From Hordeum vulgare subsp. vulgare (lineage: Eukaryota > Streptophyta > Magnoliopsida > Poales > Poaceae): DNA of 64,000 nt. The stretch is taken from the NCBI RefSeq assembly GCF_904849725.1, contig NC_058519.1, positions 540,834,316-540,898,315 on the forward strand, read 5' to 3'. The notes below the pieces were generated by a model. It was not told the DNA's origin and did no database searches. It saw only the letters and a program-made list of their open reading frames with translations. This document shows positions 34,319-43,709 of this stretch, in pieces (position 1 is the first letter of the stretch; each line of letters opens with the position of its first letter). The position numbers were made by a program, and so were the translations under genes.

Positions 34319-34705
34319 ATGTCTCAGGAATCTGTTGGGGAGAATAATCTCCCTCAAGTTCAGGAAGAAGTAGATGCTGATCTGAAAAGAGTAGAAGTCA
34401 CGGAAGCCAGGGACAAAGCTAAGGAGAAAACCCAAGCTAGGGAGCAAGTTCAACCTATGTTCAACATTGAAGACGTTGAAGGAGTGGATTTTCTCCAGCC
34501 CTTCCTCCACGTGCTGTCTCCATCCTTGATTGAACTCTTGAGGTTTTGTGAAATAACTCGTGCTCGCAATATTTCCCTTTCTCGTGAAGTTGTTTTGCTG
34601 GAGAATCATGTCGCAGATCATCAAGGTATGAATCAAAGATTGATATCTCTCTTGGAATCAAAGGCAAAGACTCCACCACCATCACCACCAAAGGAAGACT
34701 ACTAA
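34319..34705 (+). CDS. Extra ORF of A2: small hydrophilic protein (128 aa)
   Basis: Intact frame MSQESVGENN ... PPKEDY. Residues about 15-45 are charged and helix-prone (DLKRVEVTEARDKAKEK); 55-110 are amphipathic with LIELLRFCEITRARNISLS and MNQRLISLLESK, probably coiled coil. No known domain, signal peptide or membrane segment. It lies where A3 has its ATHILA ORF. It is followed by AAGCTTGGGGGAG at 34739, a second polypurine tract. It is the only A2 frame without a stop, though its shortness makes that weak evidence of selection. Confidence 0.65.
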   Translation: MSQESVGENNLPQVQEEVDADLKRVEVTEARDKAKEKTQAREQVQPMFNIEDVEGVDFLQPFLHVLSPSLIELLRFCEITRARNISLSREVVLLENHVADHQGMNQRLISLLESKAKTPPPSPPKEDY

Positions 34706-36241
34706 GCATTGGTATGGGAAACTCCCTTGGCTTATGCCAAGCTTGGGGGAGTTGCCCTGGTATCGTATCACCTTTATATCTTTTGCTTTTACCTTTGTTT
34801 TAGTTCTTTATTTTTCAGTTTTTACTTTATTCTCTTAGTGGGATAAGTCTTTAGTGTTTAGTTTGAGTCTTTTTCCTTGTGTCTCCCCCGATGTATTCGA
34901 GCTTGCGAGCTATATAATAAAGAGTATCTTAGTCAAGGGCTTTGTTTTGTGCCGGGATCAAAAGTATGAAAGGAACGATAGCATGAAAGATCATGAGATG
35001 ATCTTATGGAAAGTGATAGCTTCACATATAACAAGTATGATGATTGAAACTTGTTGAGAATAGACCAACATAGACCCCAGTCATTGTTGCAACTAATAAG
35101 TACTAATAAGGAAAGAGAGGTTCACATATAAATATATCATCTCTGACACCATCTATGATTGTGAGCACTCACCAAACTATTACATGCTTAGAAGTAGATG
35201 TTGGACAAGAAAGACAACATAATGAATTGTGTTTGCTTGATTCCAAACAATGTTATATGATTAGAGATCCCTTAGCATGTGATGATTGCTTCCACCTCAT
35301 ATTAGCCAAAACTCCCGCACCAAGTAGAGATACTAATTGTGCATCCATAAACCTTCAAACCAGTTTTGCCATGAGTGTCCACCATACCTACCTATGGATT
35401 GAATAAGATCCCTCAAGTAAGTTGTCATCGGTGCAAGCAATTAAAATTTCTCTCTAATATGTATGATCTATTAGTGTGTGGAAAATAAGCTTTATACGAA
35501 CCTGTGATGAGGAAGACATAAAAGCGACAGACTGCATAATAAAGTTCTTTATCACAAGGGGCAATATAAAGTGACGTTCCTCCGCACTAAGAGGACACGC
35601 ATCCAAACCTCAAAAGCGCATGACAACCTCTGCTTCCCTCTGCAAAGGGCCTATCTTGTACCTTTATGTTTTGCCCTTGAAAGAGTCATGGTGATCTTCA
35701 CCAATTCCCTCTTTTGCCTTTGTCTTGGTGAACGTCATATGCTAGGGAAAGATCTATATTCATATATCAACTTGGAGATGAGTACTTATCCTTTATTATT
35801 GTTGACTTTACCCTTGAGGTAAATGGTTGGGAGGCAAAATTATAAGCCCCTATCTTTCTCTGTGTCCAACTGAAAGTTTGATACCATGAGTACCACGTGG
35901 GTTGTAACAATTGTGGAAAACAAAAGAGATGATTGAGTATGTGGATTTGCTTTACAAGCTCTTATTTGACTCTTTCTCATGTTATGATAAATTGCAATTG
36001 CTTCAATGACTATGGACTGTTGTTGGCTACTTCTCGGTAAGGTTTTTGATTCATACTTTGCTTTGTGAAGGAATTGTTACTTTCCATAAGAATCTTTATG
36101 ATGTATTGTTGTTCTATGTGTGACCATGATGCCCTCATGTCTGTATTTTGTTTTGTCGACACCTTCATCCCTAAACTTGTGGACATGTTTATGGATCTTG
36201 GTTTTTGCTTGAGGACAAGTGAGGTCTAAGCTTGGGGGAGT
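34706..36241 (+). other. 3' non-coding region of A2, ending in the polypurine tract
   Basis: AT-rich, no coding domain recognised. Blocks such as GCTTCCCTCTGC (about 35631) are shared with A3's 3' region. It ends AAGCTTGGGGGAG at 36228-36240, the plus-strand primer site directly before the LTR. Confidence 0.8.
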
Positions 36242-37773
36242 TGATACGTCCATTTTGCTTCATGCTTTCATGTTGATATTTATCGCTTTATGAACTCTTA
36301 TTATACTTTGTGGTACCATACTTATGCCTTTTCTCTCTTATTTTGCAAGGTTTATTTGAAGAGGGAGAATACTCGCAGCTGGAATTCTGGACTAAAAAAG
36401 GAGAAAGTCTGAGTCCTCTATTCTGCACAACTCCAAATGCCCTGAAAGTCAACGTGGAATTTTTTGGGAATATATAAAAAAATATTGGGCGAAAGAAGTG
36501 CCAGAGGGGAGTTGCCAGGGGCCCGCAAGCCAGGTGGCCGCGACCTACCCCCCTGGCCGCGGCGTCAGGGCTTGTGGGCACCCTGGTGGCCCACTGGCCC
36601 CCCTCTTCTGCTATATGAAGGGTTTCATTCGGAATAAAATCAAGGCGGAGCTTTTTCGTGGATTCTCCGCTGCCATGAGGCGGAGCTTGAGCAGAACGAA
36701 TCTAGAGCTCCGGCAGGACGATCCTACCGGGGAAACTTCCCTCCCGGAGGGGGAAATCATCGCCATCGTCATCACCAACACTCCTCTCATCGGAGGGGAC
36801 TCGTCACCATCAACACCTTCATGAGAACCATCTCATATCCAAACCCTAGTTCATCTCTTGTAACCAATCTCTCTCTCGCGACTCCGATTGGTACTTGTAA
36901 GGTTGCTAGTAGTGTTGATTACTCTTTGTAGTTGATGCTAGTTGGATTACTTGGTGGAAGATTTTATGTTCAGATCCTTGATGCTACTCATTACACCTCT
37001 GATCATGATTATGATTATGCTTTGTGAGTAGTTACTTTTGTTCCTGAGGACATGGGATAAGTCATGCTAATAATAGTCATGTGAATTTGGTATTCGTTCG
37101 GTATTTTGATATGTTGTATGTTGTCTTTTCCTCTAGTGGTGTTATGTGAACGTCGACTACATAACACTTCACCATATTTGGGCCTAGAGGAAGGCATTGG
37201 TGAGTAGTAAGTAGATGATGGGTTGCTAGAGTGACATAAGCTTAAACCCTAGTCTATGCGTTGCTTCGTAAGGGTCTGATTTGGATCCACTAGTTTAATG
37301 TTATGGTTAGACGTTGTCTTCATTCTTCTTTCGTAGTTGCGGATGCTTGGGAGAGGGGTTAATCATAAGTGGGATGCTTGTCCAAGTAAGGGCAGTACCC
37401 AAGCACCGGTCCACCCACATATCAAACTATCAAAGTAACGAACTTGGATCATATGAACATGATGAAACTAGCATGACAGAAATTCCCGTGTGTCCTCTGG
37501 AGCGTTTTACTTCCTACAAGACTTTGTTCACGCTTGTCCCTTGCTACAAAAGGGATTGGGCCACTTTGCTGCACCGTTGCTACTCTTGTTACTTGTTACC
37601 TTTCACCTGCTACGTTTCACCTCACTACACCATCACTTGTTACCGCTACTTTCAGTGCTTGCAGTTATTACCTTGCTGAAAACCGTTTATGAGAGCCTTC
37701 TGCTCCTCGTTGGGTTCCACACTCTTACTTATCAAAAGGACTACAATTGATCCCCTATACTTGTGGGTCATCA
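36242..37773 (+). repeat. 3' LTR of A2 (1532 bp)
   Basis: TGATACGTCCATTTTGC ... GTGGGTCATCA, followed by the ACACC duplication. Hairpin 36514-36588 with only six C in the loop. It has TTATGAGAGCC where the 5' LTR has TTATCAAAGCC, which identifies the fragment at 41298 as a copy of this LTR. Confidence 0.93.
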
Positions 37774-37900
37774 ACACCCGACTCCCGACCCCCGACTCCC
37801 GACACCACTGACCCCCGACCCCCGACTCCACTAACCCCCAACCACCGACGCCCGACGCCACTGACCCTCGACTGACTCAAGACCGACGCCACTGACCCCC
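37774..37900 (+). repeat. GACCCCCGAC minisatellite of the CACTA (middle part)
   Basis: Starts with the ACACC duplication and continues CGACTCCCGACCCCCGAC. The right border with M is uncertain by about 25 bases, between CCACTGACCCCC and CCCTACAGCGACC. Confidence 0.8.
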
Positions 37901-40900
37901 AATCCCTACAGCGACCCGACTCAAAACGAGTCAAGCCTCCGTGTATCTGTGCCATCCCTGGATCAGTGTGCTGGCACACACAGTACATCAATGTATATAT
38001 CAAAGTGCAATCACATGTAAATAGCGTAAAACTGATATATACCTTAAATATCTCAGCAGAAACAGTCAAGGGAGTGGAGTCCCAAATAACACCAACGGTA
38101 GGTTGAGTGCGGACCGTAACCCTGAATTGTACTCCTACTCGTCGAGGAAAATATCTGCAACATAAGACGTTGCAGCCGTGTAGGTCAGCATATTGAATAT
38201 GCTGGCAAGTCACATAAGAGAGGGGGTAAAATAATAATCATCTATTCTACATGCATATATGGCAGGTGGGGCTATAAGTTTTTGGCGAAAAGCAAGTTTT
38301 CTCCTACAACAAGAGGGGCTAAAAGCAAAGTATTACTACGCTGTTGGTTGTTAATGAGATGGTTCTGCCAACCAGTTCTCATACCCAAGTTAACAATATT
38401 ACCCACACCAAATATATATAATGGTGTTGAGAATTTCAGATAACTTCAGTTCCTTTGGCTCAAGTTGTCCATGACCGTGAAAAACGGCTAATCGATTAGG
38501 TTTGAGTACTCTGCAGAGTTTTGCACACGTTCCCCACAAGATTTGATCGCCTCCGTGTATGTCCTCGCACTTCAGGGTGTTTGAAGACCGGATGATCAAA
38601 ACATGGTCTTTCAACGGGTCCCTTTGAATCCCTGTCGGTGCCCATCCAATCCTACCGTTCTTCTACATCTGCTGGCACCGCCTGTCCAGAGTCGCCACGT
38701 TGTCCAACCAAGCCAGAGCCCATAATGACTTGTGGCTGTGCAGGTAAGCCTTGGGTCTTGAAAATATCCGTCCGTCTCTTTGAGCCTGGGTGAAGCTTTC
38801 CGCAAGATGTCAGGTCACGTCTCCAGCATCCCGGGTCATCCACTGGTTTCTCCAGGGAGCCGATCAACCGTCCTTCACCCAGAGTTGCATTGCATCACGA
38901 GGTCTTCAAAAGTCTTGACTTAACCGGTCTTGGTTATTAAATTATTCTCGCATCACTCGTGATAAACTCTCAACCAGAATCCCGTCTACTCAAGCATAGC
39001 AATATGAAATTTGTCGTCCCAGGCCAAGTAACGGGGTTTTTGGGTGCCTACCAGATGATACTACAATATGTAACCATAATTTCCAAGTACCTACTCAGCA
39101 TGCAATTGGGCATAGGATGGTAGAACTACGATGCATAAAACATAGGTGATACATGATCAAATGACTTGCCTGGTATTACTTGATGAAGATAGTCGCTCTC
39201 AAAATCTTGATAATTCTACTCGCCACACTCCGAGCAATCTATCGTAAATGAATAGCATTCAATAAACATTCATGCCAAAAAGGAAGAACCAAGAGAACAT
39301 AAGAACAAAGCATGTCTTGGTGCAAAATAACAACGTACTAAGGTTTAATAAAAAGGTCCTAAGTGTGTTGTAAAGTGAAGGTGCATGAATGAGATCAAAA
39401 GAGGTAATGGACGATGAACTATTGCTATATAAGCTCGACTTGCATACACTATGGGAGATGATCAAAAATATTGGGAGAACAACATGAATGTTATTTGACA
39501 AATAGTATAAGACATACGAATTTATTTGTAGAAATAATTTCTTAAAATGGAGCACTACAACACAAGTTATAGCGAATTGAAGTATGAATTGAATTTGCAT
39601 TCAAAAGGTCAAGAGAATTTGAACTGAAGTACGATGGTTACGTACAAAAATATATGACATGAGTATTTAGGGGTAAAAGGAATCAATTGAAAAGGTGGTA
39701 CGATTTGCAAGATAAGATCAAATGAATGTTCGAATACAAATTTGAATCGCTCAAATTTATAAGGTTCAAAGGTCGAAACTAATGATGCTACTTGATATAG
39801 GAGATCAATATGAGCGTGTAGAAAAAAGAATTACTAGATTTGAACTAGTGGATCAAAAGATACAAATACTTCAATATAACACTGAATCGGCTTAGAACGA
39901 TGTGAACACTTTTGGGCACTAATAGATAAATCTGATTTGATCAAAATTATAAGTTGAAAAGTTAAAACTAATGATACAAACGGAAATATTACTTTGATAC
40001 GAATCCGACGCAATTGAATTCATCTAAAAGGGAGCTACGGATAAAAAGATATGATCAAAAGAAGTTTGAATATGAATATGAACAAATTTCGAAATTTGAA
40101 AATTTCAAAAAGTTGATATGATAGGTTCAGAGGATAGGTGGGATCAAGACGAAACTCTAGGCGTTGGTTTCATCTAATTCGGATAAACGAGTAAAAAAGT
40201 TATGGCTATTTGAAAAATCAGGGCCAAGCTGTTTTACGGAATAAAAGTGCTACGTCTAAAAGAATTCTAGTACTAATGTGGAAATACGAAGACTAATTAA
40301 TATATCTAATTACTCTACCGTATACTAGTGTAGGAATACTAGTCTAGAAATAATAAACTACGGGAGTATAAAAAAATATGAAGAGAAATACCTTTAGAAT
40401 GCAGAGGGAGAATTAATTCCAATAAGGAGACGACTCCGAGAAAATCCCGCCGAAGAGAAGAGAATATTTTTATTTAATAAACCTAGTCAAACCAAAAGAT
40501 TGATTTAACCCAAAATAGATGATATTTGGATGCTCCTACGGGTCTATATTTATAGGTGGAAAGAAGGTCTAAAGGTCAATAGCTAGGCAATGTGGGACTA
40601 AACATATACGTAAAGAGGAGAAAAGGAGGGACCAAATGCCCATGGGCCAAGTAAATTTCGGCCAGCCCATAGGCAAGCTCGGGTGAACAGTTTTTCCTGG
40701 TGAATAGTGTCTTTTTTATTTTTCCAAAATAAACAGAGAAAACAAATATAAACGAAATTAATAGAATATTTTATATAGGCATATTATATATCAAAATTTT
40801 CAGAATAAAATTTCGTACAGCATGAACATTTTATTTTTCAAAAAATAAAAACTTTATAATTTTTTAAAAAAAAAATCAACAAAATCCAAATTTTGTCTAT

Positions 40901-41297
40901 AAATTTTTGGCACTATTTTTCTTCTGACTATTCTTTTTTGGGGGGGTGTCATGTTACCTCCTCTCTTTCTTGCTTGGCAAGTATATTGTCAGGAAAAAAA
41001 TTGTGGTTGAAATCTTGTGCCAAAAATAAAATTCAAATCAAAAACCAAAGGAAAAAAAATCAAATGCCACATTCATTCAAATTCTTTATAGTTGAAGAAG
41101 TCATGTTATCTTCTCTCACTGATTTTAAATGGATGAATTTGAATTCAAAAGAAAATGGGAAAGTCATTTTATTCCCTCTCATTCAAAAGTTTTAAAAAAG
41201 TTTCAAATTCCACTCAAGTTTCAATCACTCAAACAAACAAACTCTCAATCTAATAATTATATTAACATTCCAAAATTTATAATTTTGGGATGTTACA
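37900..41297 (-). mobile_element. M: fragment of a long-LTR Gypsy-type element (minus strand), truncated on the left
   Basis: On the minus strand the right end begins TGTAACATCCCAAAATT, a common Triticeae Gypsy LTR start, with a TATA box CTATAAATATAGACC at about 40542-40556. No primer-binding site or coding domain is seen in 3.4 kb, so most or all may be one long LTR. The last five bases of flank on the right are ACCTC, but ACCTC is not found at the left border, so the left end is a break and not an element end. The region is AT-rich between 39200 and 41290. Confidence 0.6.
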
Positions 41298-41452
41298 ACC
41301 TCACTACACCATCACTTGTTACCGCTACTTTCAGTGCTTGTAGTTATTACCTTGCTGAAAACCGTTTATGAGAGCCTTCTACTCCTCGTTGGGTTCGACA
41401 CTCTTACTTATAGAAAGGACTACGATTGATCCCCTATACTTGTGGGTCATCA
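41298..41452 (+). repeat. Copy of the last 155 bp of A2's 3' LTR
   Basis: Matches 37619-37773 almost base for base from ACCTCACTACACC to GGGTCATCA, with about eight substitutions. Diagnostic bases (GAGAGCC, ACCGCTACTTTCAG) agree with the 3' and not the 5' LTR of A2. Confidence 0.93.
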
Positions 41453-41919
41453 ACACCCGACTCCCGACCCCCGATGCCCGACACCACTGACCCCCGACCC
41501 CCGACCCCCGACTCCCGACCCCCGACTCCACTAACCCCCAACCCCCGACGCCCGACGCCACTGACCCTCGACTCCCGACGCCACTGACCCTCGACCCCCG
41601 ACCCCCGATGCCCGACGCCACTGACCCTCGACTCCCGACGCCACTGACCCTCAACCCCCGACCCCCTACTCCACTGACCCTCGACCCTTGACCCACTATC
41701 CCCTACCCCCGACCCCCGACGCCACTAACCCCCAACCCCGGACCCCCGACACCTCTTTGGCCTCTTGTTGATTGAAAAGACCCCAACCCCCGACACTAGT
41801 GACCCTCGACCCCCGCCGACACTGACCCCCGACCATCGACGCATTTAACCCGACTCCCGACCACCGACACCCGACACCACCGACCCTCGACACCACTAAG
41901 CCCCGACCCCCGACACCTC
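41453..41919 (+). repeat. GACCCCCGAC minisatellite of the CACTA (right part)
   Basis: Starts with ACACC like 37774 and shares the following ~130 bp with it, then continues as a longer array of CGACCCCCGACGCCACTGACC variants. It ends before TCTTCTACTTACTGTG. Confidence 0.92.
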
Positions 41920-42265
41920 TTCTACTTACTGTGAACGAGAAGGTGCTTTTCGGCCTTCTAGAGGCCCACGGGGTCGTAGTTTTGTAAATTATGAGTTAGG
42001 TCACATACTTTCCGATTATGTTAATTATAAAAATATCATATTTGTGTTGATCGTGTGAATTTCAATGTGCAGTTGTTCGACGACCTCCACGTGCGTTGGA
42101 CGAGCTCCGCCCCTGCGTTTGTTGGTGAGCACAAATGACTTCTCCTCCTACCCCCTTAATTTGCTCTCTCCCGGTCTTCGTGCCGATGAAACTTGCTAGC
42201 TATAGGTTTCTTCAATCATGAGTATGCGTGACCAGTATGTGTCTCCTGTTTGAAAGGGAGACATC

Positions 42266-42295
42266 TATAAATATGCATTTCTTTGCATATTTATA
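42266..42295. repeat. Perfect 12-bp inverted repeat
   Basis: TATAAATATGCA and TGCATATTTATA separated by six bases (TTTCTT). It includes a TATA-like TATAAATA. Confidence 0.9.
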
Positions 42296-42337
42296 ACCAC
42301 CATCCTTTCGAATTGTCCAACATTATCCATGGACAGC

Positions 42338-42552
42338 CCGAGTATGTGTGGATTGGGTTCGTTTTCCCGTATGTTGTGCTCTGGATCCGATGCATAATTT
42401 CATTAGTGCCTCCCTGTTGTTCGCCGGGTACACATCCTCTCTGCTTATTGCCGAGACGTGTATCAGGAGAACAGCGGGGAGGTGCTGCCGAAATTCTGCA
42501 TCGCATCTGGAGCAGAGCATGGGAAAATGAACCCAATCTACACATACTCGGG
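42338..42552. repeat. Long imperfect hairpin (about 100-bp arms) upstream of tnpD
   Basis: CCGAGTATGTGTGGATTGGG on the left pairs with CCCAATCTACACATACTCGG on the right. Pairing continues inward through TTTTCCC/GGGAAAA, GATGCA/TGCATC and GTACACATC/GACGTGTATC to a loop around CTGCTTATTGC near 42445. Mismatches are scattered, about one in six. Small ORFs on both strands here are products of the palindrome. Confidence 0.88.
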
Positions 42553-42688
42553 TGGGATTAGGACATATCTTTACCTATTAGCGTGTAGGTTGCATGGACG
42601 TAATAAAACTGACAAACTTGATTAGCGTATGCATATAGATGATGAATTATATATTTATTTCTTGTGCGCCCATAGGTAGCTAGGCAAC

Positions 42689-43567
42689 ATGAGTGATCGT
42701 GCTTAGATGTACACTGGTCACCCTAGTCAGAAAGACATGACCCATGAATGGTTAACAAAAACCGGGTGGTTTGTGAGAGCCGCATTTGCAAATGGCTAGC
42801 AAAAAACATGGTGCCCCTGTCCCAACTGCGACAACTGGAAAAAACAGACAAAGTTTGAAATGGGTAAACACCTGCAGAAGTGGGGTTTTACGCCTAATTA
42901 TACGGTGTGGACTTTTCATGGCGAGTCTGACCAACGTGCCAGAACTGAGGTGATTTGTCGTTGCACCGACGAGCATGGTACCGGGATTGAAGACATGGTG
43001 CAAGACTTTGATGATGCTCGGGATTCGGACGATGAGATGGAGGAATCTGCAAAGGCCTTATATGAAATGTTGGAGTCTTCAAAACGTCCTCTCCACGAGC
43101 AGACTGAGCTTTGTCAGCTGGATGCCATCGCGCAAGTAATGGCTCTGAAGGCTCAATTCAACCTAGGGAGAGAATGCTACGATGATGACGATATTTGGAC
43201 GCTTTCAACCCAAAGGCCATGTACTGCCTGCAAACCTGTACCAATCAGAGAAAATCCTCCGTGTACTTAAGATGCCCTATGAGAAGATACATGCCTGTGA
43301 GAATGGATGTGCCTTATTTAGGCTTGAGTATGCGGCCTTGAACTATTGCCCCATTTGCAATTCTTCCAGGTATATTGTGGTAGACAACGGTATCGTGAGA
43401 AGAATCAGACCAAAATCCCCATTAGTGTTCTTCGGTATCTGCCAATCGTACCAAGACTTCAACATCTTTTCATGGTCGAAGAGACGGCCAGACAGATGAC
43501 ATGGCACAAATTGGGAAAAAGAACTGAACTAGATGCGGATGGGAACAAGATGCTGGTACACACTTAA
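42689..43567 (+). pseudogene. CACTA transposase tnpD, N-terminal part only
   Basis: ATG at 42689 opens MSDRA, then a TAG. The transposase-associated domain (PF13963-like) follows across a second stop: MTHEWLTKTGWF, WCPCPNCDNW, HLQKWGFTPNYTVWTFHGE. An acidic linker follows, then the start of the Transposase_21 (PF02992-like) region: HVLPANLYQSEKIL, MPYEKIHACENGC, NYCPICNSSRY and MTWHKLGKRTELDADGNKM, with at least two frame changes (near 43190 and 43390). It ends just after this block; the catalytic half is absent. Confidence 0.88.
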
Positions 43568-43709
43568 ATTATATATGTTTGTATTCAATTTTTATTAGTC
43601 ATGTTGGTATTTATGACGATGATACACTTAAATTATATACATTTTATTACTCATGTTGGTATTTATGTTGTACTAATTTCATTTACTCTTTGTCGGCAGG
43701 TGTTGAAAG
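43568..43709 (+). other. Junction between truncated tnpD and the tnpA-like gene
   Basis: AT-rich, with two copies of ATTACTCATGTTGGTATTTA-like sequence (also seen at 43889 and 43950). TTTGTCGGCAG at 43690-43699 is a good splice acceptor before the first exon. The deletion of tnpD's catalytic half must fall here. Confidence 0.55.

Larger units (their letters stand above)
17417..37773 (+). mobile_element. A2: Athila-lineage Gypsy retrotransposon, with A3 nested in its integrase
   Basis: Complete outline: LTR 17417-18973, primer site, gag-protease-RT-RNase H-integrase, extra ORF at 34319, polypurine tract AAGCTTGGGGGAG, LTR 36242-37773. Target duplication ACACC is present on both sides (17412-17416 and 37774-37778), in the CACTA minisatellite. 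About 10.2 kb is A2's own DNA; 23635-33808 is A3. Polyprotein reading frames are broken in several places, so the element is dead. Confidence 0.93.
41920..42688 (+). other. CACTA region upstream of tnpD, with two hairpins
   Basis: Non-coding sequence between the minisatellite and the tnpD start. GTGCAG at about 42068-42073 and GGTGAGC at 42123 could be splice sites bounding a leader exon. It holds a perfect 12-bp hairpin (42266-42295) and a ~215-bp imperfect hairpin (42338-42552), listed separately. Confidence 0.6.

Noticed and set aside
42283..42561. 92-aa ORF and antisense partners upstream of tnpD
   Set aside because: Generated by the long inverted repeat; not similar to CACTA proteins.
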